DNA of 10,000 nucleotides from Nitrospira sp. (GTDB lineage: Bacteria; Nitrospirota; Nitrospiria; Nitrospirales; Nitrospiraceae), in contig JAIWOH010000099.1 in assembly GCA_020216985.1 (NCBI GenBank), positions 1 through 10,000 on the forward strand. Reading direction: 5' to 3'. The position numbers and the translations under genes were made by a program. Below are positions 1-9,378 of the stretch, in pieces; within the stretch, counting starts at the first letter, position 1; each line of letters begins with the position of its first letter. Below the pieces are notes generated by a model. The model was not told the origin of the DNA and did no database searches. It worked only from the letters and a program-made list of their open reading frames with translations.

Positions 1-2493
1 TTCCAACAATCGCTCCCATCGGTCGCTCAACGCCGGATCGCCCCACTTGGGATCGACGTCCGGAAACGAAGCCAGATGGACACTGAATCCATCGGGCCCC
101 TTGCGCGCGGCGTCCGGCAACATCCGCCAAATTTCCTCCGCCGTAAAGCTGAGAATCGGCGCCATCAATTTCGTCAGCGCCGTCAGCACCTCGAACAGCA
201 CGGTCTGAGAGCTCCGCCTGACGTGGGAATCTCTTCGAAAGGTGTACAGCCGATCTTTTAAGATGTCCAAATAGACGGCGCTCATGTCCACCGAGCAAAA
301 ATTGTTGAGCGCGTGAAAGATCGTATGGAACTCGAAGTCCTCGTAGGCTTTCGTCACTTTGGGAATCAGCTCCCCCAGCCGCAAAAGGGCCCAGCGGTCC
401 AATTCCGGCAACTCTTCATAGGGCACCCGGTACCGTTCCGGATCGAAGTCGTACAGGTTGCTCAACAGAAACCGGCAGGTATTGCGAATCTTTCGATAGG
501 CCTCGATCAGGTGATTTAAGATTTCCTGCGAAATGCGGAGGTCTTCTCGATAGTCCTGCGCCGCCACCCAGAGGCGGAGGATTTCGGCCCCATACCGTTT
601 GATGACGTCCTGCGGAGCCACGACGTTGCCGGCGGACTTGGACATTTTCTTGCCCTGCCCATCGACCACGAATCCGTGCGTCAGCACGGCCTTGTAAGGG
701 GCCCGTCGGTCCGTCGTGACCCCGGCCAACAAGGCGCTGTGAAACCACCCTCGGTGCTGATCGGACCCTTCGAGATAAAGATCGGCCGGCCACCACCGTC
801 TGGGTTTCAGCACTGCGGCGTAACTCACGCCCGATTCAAACCACACGTCGAGAATGTCTCGTTCCTTTTCAAAGGATGTTCCGCCGCAGCTGGCGCAAAC
901 CGTCCCATCCGGCAACAGATCCGACGCGGGCCGTTCAAACCAGACGCCGGCTCCATGAACTTCGATCAGAGCGGCGACGTGCTCGATCACGGTGGGGTTC
1001 ACCAACAAAGTCCGGCACGAGGCGCAGGTGAAGCCGGAAATCGGCACTCCCCACACCCGCTGGCGCGAAAGGCACCAGTCCGGTCTGTTTTCAATCATGC
1101 CGGTGATGCGGTCCCGACCGTACGCCGGAATCCACTTCACCCGCTCGATCTCGACCAACGCTTCTCGACGAAGATCGTTCGTCTCCATCGAGACGAACCA
1201 CTGTTCCGTCGCGCGGAAAATGACAGGACTTTTGCAACGCCAGCAATGGGGATAGGAGTGGCTGATCGTTCCCTGACCCAGCAACCGCCCGCTCGACTGC
1301 AATCGCTCGACGATTTTGGGATTGGCCTCGAAGACATGCCGGCCGGCAAATTCCTTGACACTGTCCGTAAATCGTCCCCCGTCGTCCACCGGGGCCAGGA
1401 TTTCCAGCCGCTCGCCCGGCGACGCCTTGGCGTTGTGCTCGAGGACAAGCAGATAGTCTTCCATCCCGTGTCCCGGAGCAATGTGAACGCAACCGGTGCC
1501 CTGATCCAACGTCACGAATCCGCCGAGGAGAATCGGCGACAGCCCTGTGGAAAGGGGCCGTTGCGTTTCCAAGCCCTCGAAGCCGGCCGAGCCCTTTCGG
1601 ACCCCGATGACCCGATGGGCTCTGAGTCGGCAGGCCTTCGCCATGGACTCCAAGAGCTTCTCCGCCACGATCAGCACCTCATCCCCGACCTGCACAAAGG
1701 CGTAGTCGATGTCCGGGTGAAGACATACGGCTTGATTGGCCGGCAAGGTCCAGGGGGTCGTCGTCCAAATGACGATGGAAACCGAGCGTGTCTCGTCGGG
1801 GAACGCAAGATCGCCGAACAGGCCGCGCAGCACCGGCGGCGCGACCACGATCGGAAATCTGACGTACACGGACGGAGACGTGTGGTCGTCGTATTCGACC
1901 TCGGCCTCGGCCAAGGCCGTTCGATCCTGTGTGCACCACAACACTGGCTTGAGGCCCTTGTAGACGCCACCCCGCTCGACGAACTTCCCGAACTCGCGGA
2001 CGATGGCCGCTTCGTAGGCCGGCGTCATCGTCAGATAGGGGCGCTCCCATTCGCCCAACACGCCGAGGCGTTTGAATTCCTCGCGCTGGATCGTCACATA
2101 CTTCTCCGCGTAGTCTCGACACAGGGCCCGAATCGCCGATACGTCAAGGTGGTGTTTTTTTTCGCCGAGCTCTTTCAACACCTGATGTTCGATCGGCAGG
2201 CCGTGACAATCCCACCCGGGCACGTAGGGCGCATGGAAGCCGGCCATCGTCTTGGATTTTACGATGATGTCTTTCAAGATCTTGTTGAGCGCATGACCAA
2301 TATGAATATGCCCGTTGGCGTACGGAGGGCCGTCGTGCAGCACATATTGCGGCCTCCCTTTGCCCGCTTCTTGGATGCGTTGATAGAGCTTACGCTCTTC
2401 CCACCAGGCCAACAGTTCGGGCTCCCGCTGCGGCAGATTGGCCTTCATCGGGAAGTCGGTCCTTGGCAGATTGAGCGTGGCTTTGTAGTCCAT
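1..2493 (-). CDS. ileS: Isoleucyl-tRNA synthetase, 3' end cut by window edge
   Basis: Class I aminoacyl-tRNA synthetase that charges tRNA-Ile in the cytoplasm and hydrolyses mischarged Val-tRNA. I read the minus strand codon by codon from ATG 2493 to base 1: 831 codons, no stop, no frameshift. The start fits the family ([10 protein letters not shown], then FPMKANL). HIGH is at residues 64-67 (2293-2304) within [30 protein letters not shown] follows. The editing domain shows WTTTPWTLP (about 243-251) and [12 protein letters not shown] (332-343) with the expected editing Asp at 346. [10 protein letters not shown] begins at 412, [13 protein letters not shown] at 472, the adenylate-site [10 protein letters not shown] at 575-584, and KMSKS at 616-620 (634-648). 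Full-length bacterial enzymes are about 930-940 residues, so roughly 100 C-terminal residues, including any zinc finger, lie outside. No Shine-Dalgarno is visible; the leader just before ATG is pyrimidine-rich. No T-box leader is present in the 111-bp gap to nadA. Confidence 0.98.
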   Translation of the reverse strand, partial: MDYKATLNLPRTDFPMKANLPQREPELLAWWEERKLYQRIQEAGKGRPQYVLHDGPPYANGHIHIGHALNKILKDIIVKSKTMAGFHAPYVPGWDCHGLPIEHQVLKELGEKKHHLDVSAIRALCRDYAEKYVTIQREEFKRLGVLGEWERPYLTMTPAYEAAIVREFGKFVERGGVYKGLKPVLWCTQDRTALAEAEVEYDDHTSPSVYVRFPIVVAPPVLRGLFGDLAFPDETRSVSIVIWTTTPWTLPANQAVCLHPDIDYAFVQVGDEVLIVAEKLLESMAKACRLRAHRVIGVRKGSAGFEGLETQRPLSTGLSPILLGGFVTLDQGTGCVHIAPGHGMEDYLLVLEHNAKASPGERLEILAPVDDGGRFTDSVKEFAGRHVFEANPKIVERLQSSGRLLGQGTISHSYPHCWRCKSPVIFRATEQWFVSMETNDLRREALVEIERVKWIPAYGRDRITGMIENRPDWCLSRQRVWGVPISGFTCASCRTLLVNPTVIEHVAALIEVHGAGVWFERPASDLLPDGTVCASCGGTSFEKERDILDVWFESGVSYAAVLKPRRWWPADLYLEGSDQHRGWFHSALLAGVTTDRRAPYKAVLTHGFVVDGQGKKMSKSAGNVVAPQDVIKRYGAEILRLWVAAQDYREDLRISQEILNHLIEAYRKIRNTCRFLLSNLYDFDPERYRVPYEELPELDRWALLRLGELIPKVTKAYEDFEFHTIFHALNNFCSVDMSAVYLDILKDRLYTFRRDSHVRRSSQTVLFEVLTALTKLMAPILSFTAEEIWRMLPDAARKGPDGFSVHLASFPDVDPKWGDPALSDRWERLLE

Positions 2494-2519
2494 GAATGAA
2501 GAGGTGAAGAGGAATTGCG

Positions 2520-2554
2520 CGTCGCCGGTTGTCGGTTCTCGGTTAGAAGTTGTT
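2520..2554. repeat. Degenerate heptamer repeat tract in the nadA-ileS gap
   Basis: Units GGTTGTC (2527-2533), GGTTCTC (2534-2540), GGTTAGA (2541-2547) and AGTTGTT (2548-2554), with the same 7-bp period as the tract near 7528. It shares GTTGTCGGTTC (2528-2538) with it exactly. It occupies about a third of the 111-bp intergenic gap. Confidence 0.45.
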
Positions 2555-2604
2555 TTGGTCCCGCTCGATACGAGGACGTTATAACTCAAAACGGCATGCC
2601 AGGG

Positions 2605-3711
2605 CTAGCTGATCGCCATCATCCGATCCAGCGCGACCCTCGCCCACCGTTTGTCGTCCTCCGGAACGACGATGTGGTTGACGACCTGTCCTTCCGCCAG
2701 ATTTTCCATCGCCCAACAGAGGTGCGCGGCGTCGATCCGGAACATGGTGGCGCATTGGCAGATCGTCGAGGAGAGAAAGAAAATTTTCTTGTCCGGCCGT
2801 TCGTGTTTGAGACGATTGACCAGATTCAGCTCGGTGCCGACCGCCCAGATCGTGCCGGCCGGCGCGGCCGACACGGTTCGGATGATAAACTCGGTCGATC
2901 CCACGAGGTCAGCCTTGTTGACGACGTCTTCATGGCACTCGGGGTGCACGATGACGCGGCCGTCGGGATATTGTTTGCGGAAATACTCGACATGCGCGGG
3001 CTGAAACATCTGGTGGACGCTGCAATGCCCCTTCCATAGAATCAGCCTGGCGCGCCGAATGGATTCTTTGGTGTTGCCGCCGTTCGGCTGATAGGGGTCC
3101 CACACGATCATCTCGTCGCGAGGGATGCCCATTTTGTTCGCCGTGTTGCGACCGAGATGTTCGTCGGGGAAGAACAGCACCTTCTCGCGCCGCGCCCACG
3201 ACCATTCGAGGACGGCCCTGGCGTTGGACGACGTGCAGGTGATGCCGCCATGCTCCCCGCAAAACGCCTTGAGAACGGCCGCGGAATTGACGTACACCGC
3301 CGGCGTCACGGTCTCCTCGACCGGTATCACGCGGCCGAGTGCTTCCCAACACTGATCGACCTGCTCGATTGCCGCCATGTCCGCCATCGAACAGCCGGCG
3401 GCCATATCGGGCAGAATGACCGTCTGATTGGACCGGCTCAGGATGTCCGCCGTCTCGGCCATGAAATGGACGCCGCAGAACACGATGTAGGGTCGGTCCG
3501 ACCGTTCGGAGGCTAGTTTCGACAACAGCAGCGAATCCCCCCGAAAATCGGCGTGTTGAATCACTTCATCCCGCTGGTAGTTGTGCCCTAAGATCATCAC
3601 CCGCTCGCCGAGCGCTTGCTTAGCCGCAACGGTCCGATCGAACAATTCGTCCGCCGTCAATGATTGATACTCGGTGATCGGTTTCGGCACCGTGACGTCT
3701 GTTTTCACCAC
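2605..3711 (-). CDS. nadA: Quinolinate synthase NadA
   Basis: Condenses iminoaspartate with dihydroxyacetone phosphate to quinolinate, the first ring compound of de novo NAD synthesis; needs a [4Fe-4S] cluster. The 368-residue product matches the long (Bacillus-type) NadA form. Family motifs: LGHNYQRDEV (41-50), PDMAAGCSMADM (101-112), WKGHCSVH (227-233), HPECHEDVV (256-263), GSTEFI (271-276) and LSSTICQCATMFRID (313-327). By correspondence with the Bacillus enzyme, likely cluster ligands are Cys107, Cys230 and one of Cys318/Cys320. Start: the gene opens with two adjacent GTG codons (3711 and 3708); GGAGG lies only 2 nt before the first but 5 nt before the second, so translation may begin at 3708. 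It reads in the same direction as ileS with a 111-bp gap, and is divergent from thiC. nadB and nadC are not in the window. Confidence 0.97.
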   Translation of the reverse strand: MVKTDVTVPKPITEYQSLTADELFDRTVAAKQALGERVMILGHNYQRDEVIQHADFRGDSLLLSKLASERSDRPYIVFCGVHFMAETADILSRSNQTVILPDMAAGCSMADMAAIEQVDQCWEALGRVIPVEETVTPAVYVNSAAVLKAFCGEHGGITCTSSNARAVLEWSWARREKVLFFPDEHLGRNTANKMGIPRDEMIVWDPYQPNGGNTKESIRRARLILWKGHCSVHQMFQPAHVEYFRKQYPDGRVIVHPECHEDVVNKADLVGSTEFIIRTVSAAPAGTIWAVGTELNLVNRLKHERPDKKIFFLSSTICQCATMFRIDAAHLCWAMENLAEGQVVNHIVVPEDDKRWARVALDRMMAIS

Positions 3712-3735
3712 ATCCTCCGGTAAGTGTAGAGCGTG

Positions 3736-3765
3736 ATTCTACAGACAGCGGCCTCATACATTCAA
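3736..3765 (-). promoter_or_regulatory. Putative sigma-70 promoter of nadA
   Basis: On the minus strand, TTGAAT (3760-3765) and TAGAAT (3736-3741) are separated by 18 bp. The predicted transcription start, near 3729, would give a leader of about 20 nt ending in the GGAGG ribosome site before the nadA GTG pair. Seen by eye; not tested. Confidence 0.45.
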
Positions 3766-3806
3766 CGAAGAGCGTCGGTGCAAGAGACCTTGCTCCTCAC
3801 ATGAGC

Positions 3807-3821
3807 CGGAGGACGCCTCCG
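3807..3821. repeat. Perfect 6-bp inverted repeat in the nadA-thiC divergent region
   Basis: CGGAGG (3807-3812), 3-nt spacer ACG, CCTCCG (3816-3821). It lies between the two predicted divergent promoters, about 40 bp from each. No T-run follows on either strand, so it is not an obvious terminator. It could be a small RNA hairpin or a protein site; the function is unknown. Confidence 0.4.
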
Positions 3822-3842
3822 CAACGTCATGGTGCGCCTAAA

Positions 3843-3859
3843 GCCATAGGGCTAATGGC
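3843..3859. repeat. Inverted repeat abutting the thiC -35 box
   Basis: GCCAT (3843-3847) and ATGGC (3855-3859) with a 7-bp spacer, ending 3 bp before the predicted -35 element. The position would suit an activator or repressor site, but a match this short can occur by chance. Confidence 0.3.
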
Positions 3860-3862
3860 CGA

Positions 3863-3892
3863 TTGACTTCGTTCTTCGACGGGACCTATGAT
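3863..3892 (+). promoter_or_regulatory. Putative sigma-70 promoter of the thiC operon
   Basis: TTGACT (3863-3868), 18-bp spacer, TATGAT (3887-3892). The expected start, about 3898-3900, falls exactly at the 5' edge of the TPP aptamer, which supports the assignment. Confidence 0.7.
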
Positions 3893-3900
3893 GCGACCTT

Positions 3901-3990
3901 GATAGCTAGGGGAGCCTCACGGCTGAGAGTCCGCTCGATCGGACGACCCTCACAACCTGACCTGGGTAATACCAGCGTAGGGAAGCCGGA
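3901..3990 (+). promoter_or_regulatory. TPP riboswitch (THI element) upstream of thiC
   Basis: All hallmark parts of the thiamine pyrophosphate aptamer are present. A short P1 can form from 3905-3907 with 3984-3986. P2 pairs AGGG (3908-3911) with CCCT (3947-3950). P3 pairs AGCC (3913-3916) with GGCT (3921-3924), running into the invariant CTGAGA (3923-3928) that recognises the pyrimidine ring. An extra P3a hairpin pairs GTCCG (3929-3933) with CGGAC (3940-3944). P4 pairs CCT (3956-3958) with AGG (3979-3981), and P5 pairs CTGG (3962-3965) with CCAG (3972-3975) around GTAATA, followed by the conserved GCGTAGGGAAG. It is followed by an intrinsic terminator 31 nt downstream, so TPP binding probably stops transcription before thiC. 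I could not assign the antiterminator pairing by eye. Confidence 0.97.
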
Positions 3991-4016
3991 CAGACAGCGG
4001 ACGTTGTGGGGATTCA

Positions 4017-4051
4017 GCCGTACCTCCAAGGCCGGGGGGTGCGGCTTTTTT
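4017..4051 (+). terminator. Intrinsic terminator, expression platform of the TPP riboswitch
   Basis: An 11-bp GC-rich stem pairs 4017-4027 (GCCGTACCTCC) with 4035-4045 (GGGGGTGCGGC), including two G-T wobbles, around the 7-nt loop AAGGCCG; six T follow (4046-4051). It sits between the aptamer and thiC, 78 nt before the thiC ATG, which is the layout expected for transcriptional attenuation. Confidence 0.88.
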
Positions 4052-4084
4052 ATTGGAAGCACGGCGATCGGCTCGGTTTTTTGA

Positions 4085-6043
<1,959 letters not shown>

Positions 6044-6073
6044 CAACCCGTTTCGGCAGGTCGGTCCACAACA

Positions 6074-6105
6074 CCGGCGCAGCCCCAGTGCTCGGACAGC
6101 GCCGG
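6074..6105 (+). other. GC-rich hairpin in the thiC-thi4 gap
   Basis: CCGGCGC (6074-6080) pairs perfectly with GCGCCGG (6099-6105) around an 18-nt loop. It ends 3 nt before the thi4 ribosome site (GAGGGAG, 6109-6115) and has no T-run. It is more likely an intercistronic mRNA hairpin affecting stability or thi4 translation than a terminator; this role is inferred. Confidence 0.4.
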
Positions 6106-6121
6106 CCAGAGGGAGCCACAT

Positions 6122-6922
6122 ATGCACAAACCCAAGCCGGCCCCGTTGCGAGAGAGGGACGTCACCCGGCACATCGCGCGGGAATACTACAAAGAGTTCG
6201 ACCAGCTCATTGAAAGCGACGTCATCATCGTCGGAGCGGGCCCCTCCGGCCTGCTGTGTGCGCACGACCTGGCCGCGATGGGCTTTCGCACGTTGATCGT
6301 CGAGCAAAGCCTCGCCCTGGGAGGAGGGTTCTGGCACGGCGGTTACCTGATGAACAAAGCGACGATCTGCGAGCCGGCCAACGAAATTCTCGAAGAACTC
6401 GGCGTCCCCTGCAAAAGAATCGCCGATTGCGACGGCATGTACATGGTCGATCCGCCCCACGCCACGGGCGCCCTCGTCGCCGCCGCCTACCGGGCCGGCG
6501 CCAAGGTCTTGAATTTGACCCGCGTCGTGGACTTGATCTTGCGCCAAGACGGATTATTAGAAGGCATCGTGGTGAACAACACCACGGCGGAGATGGCCGG
6601 TCATGACATCATCCACGTGGATCCGATCGCTCTGGAAAGCAAGATCGTCGTGGATGCCACGGGGCACGACGCCGTCGTCGTCGAGCTCTTGCACAAGCGG
6701 AATCTATACAAGCCCGTGCCGGGCAACGGAGCCATGTGGGTTTCTCGATCGGAGGAAGAGGTGGTGGACCGGACGGGGGAGGTCTATCCCAATTGTTTCG
6801 TCGTCGGCCTGGCCGTCGCGGCCGTGTACGGCACCCCGCGCATGGGTCCGGCCTTCGGCTCAATGTTGCTGTCCGGCCGATACGGAGCGCAGTTAATCAA
6901 GAAAAAACTGAAGCAGGAATAG
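6122..6922 (+). CDS. thi4: Thi4-family thiamine thiazole synthase, His (sulfide-using) type
   Basis: Makes the ADP-thiazole precursor of thiamine from NAD and glycine. The 266-residue product has the Rossmann motif VGAGPSG (37-43) with ribose-binding Glu61, the glycine-rich GGGFWHGG (67-74), DATGHDA (178-184) and the C-terminal RMGPAFGSMLLSGR (240-253). Eukaryotic Thi4 donates sulfur from its own cysteine (Cys205 in yeast) and is used once. Here the corresponding segment reads IIHVDP with His165, as in the Methanocaldococcus jannaschii enzyme, which uses free sulfide with iron and turns over repeatedly. ATG 6122 follows GAGGGAG (6109-6115) by 6 nt. The gap to thiC is 78 nt with no terminator, so it is probably in the same TPP-controlled transcript. 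The related archaeal ribose-1,5-bisphosphate isomerase is a less likely alternative; thiC linkage and the riboswitch argue for thiazole synthesis. Confidence 0.93.
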   Translation: MHKPKPAPLRERDVTRHIAREYYKEFDQLIESDVIIVGAGPSGLLCAHDLAAMGFRTLIVEQSLALGGGFWHGGYLMNKATICEPANEILEELGVPCKRIADCDGMYMVDPPHATGALVAAAYRAGAKVLNLTRVVDLILRQDGLLEGIVVNNTTAEMAGHDIIHVDPIALESKIVVDATGHDAVVVELLHKRNLYKPVPGNGAMWVSRSEEEVVDRTGEVYPNCFVVGLAVAAVYGTPRMGPAFGSMLLSGRYGAQLIKKKLKQE

Positions 6923-7005
6923 CGTTTTCCATCATCCGTCGAACGCCGTCCGGGCCCCCCACCCGGCGTGTCCAACGACGCAACGACCATCGACGATTGG
7001 CGATC

Positions 7006-7521
7006 ATGGACGTCCAAGACTTTCTCGTACAGGGCGAAGGCCGCGAAGAAGACAAGCGGGAAGCATGGAATCTTTTTCAACGGGCGTTCGAGCGACAGAT
7101 GAAAGGGGAGCTTGAAGAAGCCGTCAACCTCTACAAGCAATCGCTGGCCGCGCACCCGACCGCCGAGGCCTACACCTTTTTAGGATGGACGTACAGTTTT
7201 ATGGGGCGGTTGGACGACGCCATCGAAGAATGTCACAAAGCCATCGCGCGGGATCCGGACTTGGGCAACCCGTACAACGACATCGGCGTCTATCTGATCG
7301 AGAAGGGCGAGCTGGACGACGCGATCATCTGGTTCCAAAAAGCCATGCAGGCCAAGCGATACGAAAGCCCCGCGTTCCCTTATCTGAATCTCGGTCGCGT
7401 GTACGAGAAAAAAGGCCAATGGACGGAAGCGATCAACGCCTATAAGCAAGCCCTGGCCCTCAACCCAAACTATGCCTTGGCCAGAAAGGCGTTGGGGCGA
7501 TTGATCAGTATGCTGAACTGA
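7006..7521 (+). CDS. Small TPR-repeat protein
   Basis: A 171-residue protein made almost entirely of tetratricopeptide repeats, so probably a protein-binding scaffold; the partner is unknown. After a charged N-terminal stretch (1-18) there are four repeats at about 20-53, 54-87, 88-121 and 122-156, each with the A/G-Y-x-A spacing (for example FLGWTYSFMGRLDDAIEECH and LNLGRVYEKKGQWTEAINAY), then a capping helix (158-171). There is no signal peptide or membrane segment, so it is likely cytoplasmic. The frame is open upstream into thi4, but TPR homology begins after ATG 7006. The ribosome site is weak and a TTG at 6997 is an alternative start. It lies 83 nt after thi4 in the same direction without a visible terminator. 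No specific function can be assigned. Confidence 0.88.
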   Translation: MDVQDFLVQGEGREEDKREAWNLFQRAFERQMKGELEEAVNLYKQSLAAHPTAEAYTFLGWTYSFMGRLDDAIEECHKAIARDPDLGNPYNDIGVYLIEKGELDDAIIWFQKAMQAKRYESPAFPYLNLGRVYEKKGQWTEAINAYKQALALNPNYALARKALGRLISMLN

Positions 7522-7526
7522 CGCAA

Positions 7527-7562
7527 CAGTCGTCAGTTGTCGGTTCCCGATTCCCAACTTTC
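7527..7562. repeat. Degenerate heptamer repeat tract
   Basis: Seven-base units AGTCGTC, AGTTGTC, GGTTCCC, GATTCCC and AACTTTC run from 7528 to 7562 in the gap between the TPR and receiver genes. The 11-mer GTTGTCGGTTC (7536-7546) recurs exactly in the nadA-ileS gap. It appears to be a dispersed short tandem repeat family; function unknown. Confidence 0.45.
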
Positions 7563-7633
7563 AGCAGCCGCGTCAAAAAATGGGAGTCACCGCCGACGTG
7601 TAACGAAACCACACAGAAAAAAAGAGATCCCGC

Positions 7634-8053
7634 ATGACCATCACGACGAACCCGAACACCGAACGCGATGCCGCCGATTCCCGTAAGACCCTGCTGGTCG
7701 GCGTCAATGATCTGTTCTTTTACGCCAAAATCCGCGAAGCCCTGTTGCCGCACGGCTACCGATTGGAAAAGATCCGGTCGCAGGATGACATCAAGGAGAA
7801 GATGTCGTCGCTTCATCCGGCGGCAGTGCTCCTCGACATGAACGATCTGGCTATCGATGCCGTTCGGGCGCTGAAGACGCTCAAGGAAGACCGTCGCTTT
7901 ACCACGATCCCCGTGCTGGCCTACGCCAGCCACGAGGACGTCGAGACGTGGAGCAGAGCTCGATCGCTCGGCGTCGATCGGATCGTGACGCGCAACGAGA
8001 TGTCGGCGCGCACGAGGGATCTGGTGGAAGAGATCCTGTCCGGCGCTCGATGA
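7634..8053 (+). CDS. Degenerate CheY-like receiver-domain protein
   Basis: A 139-residue stand-alone response-regulator receiver fold with no output domain. After a polar N-terminus (1-17), strand 1 reads TLLVGVND (19-26), strand 3 AVLLDMND (64-71) with the candidate phospho-acceptor Asp68, strand 4 PVLAYASH (93-100) with Ser99 in the Thr/Ser position, and strand 5 DRIVTRNE (115-122). Two canonical receiver residues differ: the first of the acidic pair is Asn25 (Asp26 kept) and the conserved Lys before Pro is Arg120 followed by Asn. Phosphorylation may therefore be altered or lost. No histidine kinase is in the window. The start ATG 7634 has only an A-rich weak site (AAAGAGAT). It lies between the TPR protein and ygfZ on the same strand. 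A pseudo-receiver used for protein binding is possible. Confidence 0.8.
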   Translation: MTITTNPNTERDAADSRKTLLVGVNDLFFYAKIREALLPHGYRLEKIRSQDDIKEKMSSLHPAAVLLDMNDLAIDAVRALKTLKEDRRFTTIPVLAYASHEDVETWSRARSLGVDRIVTRNEMSARTRDLVEEILSGAR

Positions 8054-8059
8054 GGACCG

Positions 8060-8078
8060 CCGAATCGCGAATCGAATG
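8060..8078. repeat. Short heptamer duplication before ygfZ
   Basis: CCGAATC (8060-8066) and GCGAATC (8067-8073) form a two-unit 7-bp repeat followed by a partial GAATG. On the opposite strand it reads GATTCGC GATTCGG, resembling the GATTCCC unit near 7549. It is probably a remnant of the same repeat type, though two units are weak evidence. Confidence 0.3.
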
Positions 8079-8124
8079 ACACGTTCGCTTTGAACCTGAA
8101 CCGCTCAACACAGGCTCTTGCACA

Positions 8125-9216
8125 ATGAAACGCTCATCCATATACGCGCATCACGTCCAGCTCGGCGCATCGTTTGAAGAGGTGACCGGCTGGGAAGTCC
8201 CGGCCCATTACGGAGATGCGGCGGCCGAATACCGCGCCGTGCGCCGGGCCGTCGGCTTAGCTGACATGTCGCATCGAGGGAAGGTCCGCGTGACCGGCGA
8301 AGACCGCATCAAGTGGCTCCAAAGCATCGTCAGCAACGACGTCCTGCCCCTTCAGCCGGGGCAGGGGTGCTATTCCAGCCTGCTGAATCACAAAGGCAAA
8401 ATGCTGACCTATTTCCGCCTGTACAGACAGCCCGACGCGATCATGATCGAAGACGTCGGAGAGATCGGCGAGACGACCTATCAGACCCTGCGCAAATTTC
8501 TCCTCTACGGCACCAAGGCCAAGATGGACAATTGCGCCGAGAGTTGGGGGTTGCTGCTCGTGAGCGGTCCTCAAGCTCCGACGGTCGTTCAGTCGGCCTT
8601 CGGCGTCGATGTGTCGGATCTCAAGCCGGTGACCTTCGTCACCGCACGGATCGGAGACCAGATCGCCCTCGTGATGCGGACGGAGGAAACGGGCGAGATC
8701 GATCTTGAAGTGATGCTGCCGGCCGATGCCTTGCCGGTGGCGTGGAATCGGCTGTGGGAAGCAGGCCAATCCCATGAAATCAAGCCGGTCGGCCGGCAGG
8801 CGCTTGAGACCTTGCGGATTGAAGCAGGGCTGCCGAAAGCCGGAGCAGATTTGACAGAAGAGATCGTCCCACCGGAAGCCAATCTGGAACACAAAGCCTA
8901 TAGTCTCAACAAGGGCTGCTATCCCGGCCAGGAAGTCATGGCTCGGATGGACACCTACGGCCAGGTGCGACGGCGCCTGGTTGGGCTTGTATTAGATGAA
9001 CAGACCTTCCCGCCGAAAGGCGCCAAACTGTTGAGCGGCGATCGCGAAGTCGGCTGGGTCACCAGCGCGACCTTCTCGCCGCTCTTAAACCGCGTCATCG
9101 CCTTCGGCTTCCCCCTGCGCGACTTCGCCACCCCCGACACCGTGCTCGCCGTCGAGATCGAGGGGCAACGACACCAGGCCACGGTCCATGCACTTCCCTT
9201 CTACAACCATATTTAA
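8125..9216 (+). CDS. ygfZ: YgfZ/GcvT-like folate-binding protein
   Basis: YgfZ (bacterial relative of IBA57) binds tetrahydrofolate and helps maintain certain Fe-S enzymes. The 363-residue protein has the GcvT-type fold: LADMSHRGKVRVTGED (45-60), LQSIVSNDV (65-73), LNHKGKMLTYFRLYR (87-101), LRIEAGLPKAGADL (230-243), and the family signature KGCYPGQE (263-270) with its key Cys265, followed by RRRLVGLVL (282-290) of the C-terminal barrel. This signature separates it from true glycine-cleavage T-protein, and no other gcv gene is nearby. It is slightly longer than the E. coli protein (about 326 residues). Only a weak AGG (8112-8114) precedes ATG 8125. It is the last gene of the plus-strand run. 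NadA and ThiC in this window are Fe-S enzymes that could be clients, but that is inference. Confidence 0.92.
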   Translation: MKRSSIYAHHVQLGASFEEVTGWEVPAHYGDAAAEYRAVRRAVGLADMSHRGKVRVTGEDRIKWLQSIVSNDVLPLQPGQGCYSSLLNHKGKMLTYFRLYRQPDAIMIEDVGEIGETTYQTLRKFLLYGTKAKMDNCAESWGLLLVSGPQAPTVVQSAFGVDVSDLKPVTFVTARIGDQIALVMRTEETGEIDLEVMLPADALPVAWNRLWEAGQSHEIKPVGRQALETLRIEAGLPKAGADLTEEIVPPEANLEHKAYSLNKGCYPGQEVMARMDTYGQVRRRLVGLVLDEQTFPPKGAKLLSGDREVGWVTSATFSPLLNRVIAFGFPLRDFATPDTVLAVEIEGQRHQATVHALPFYNHI

Positions 9217-9293
9217 CCAAAGAAGGCTGATTTCTCCAGCTATCCAACATCAACCCATTCGGCCGATTTTTCCTCAGAGGTCCAATGTAGGAA

Positions 9294-9317
9294 CACCGTT
9301 TTGGGTTCCCAACGGTG
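9294..9317. repeat. Inverted repeat between ygfZ and the toxin-antitoxin pair
   Basis: CACCGTT (9294-9300) and AACGGTG (9311-9317) pair perfectly; inside, GGG (9303-9305) can pair with CCC (9308-9310) if TT at 9301-9302 bulges. No T-run follows on either strand, so it is at best a weak, non-canonical terminator for the ygfZ transcript. The rest of the 9217-9395 gap shows no gene I can support. Confidence 0.4.
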
Positions 9318-9378
9318 ATTGCTCACCCTCCAGTCTAGTGCCATATTGTGCGCGCAAAAGACGCTGGCGTGCATTTTA

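Noticed and set aside
676..2499. Long plus-strand open frame of 607 codons opposite ileS
   Set aside because: It lies codon-for-codon antisense to a fully conserved ileS; the lack of stops follows from GC-rich codon use. Its translation has no recognisable domain.
2494..2604. T-box leader or ileS-specific riboswitch in front of ileS
   Set aside because: The 111-bp gap is too short for a T-box and lacks the TGGNACCGCG antiterminator motif. A TATAAC (minus strand, 2578-2583) could be a -10 box, but no fitting -35 was found.
3863..4084. Possible 73-residue leader peptide before thiC
   Set aside because: The frame runs through the riboswitch promoter, aptamer and terminator, and its start would lie upstream of the predicted transcription start.
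6943..6969. Terminator after thi4
   Set aside because: ACGCCG and CGGCGT (6943-6948, 6964-6969) can pair, but a competing CCGGG/CCCGG pairing exists and there is no T-run.
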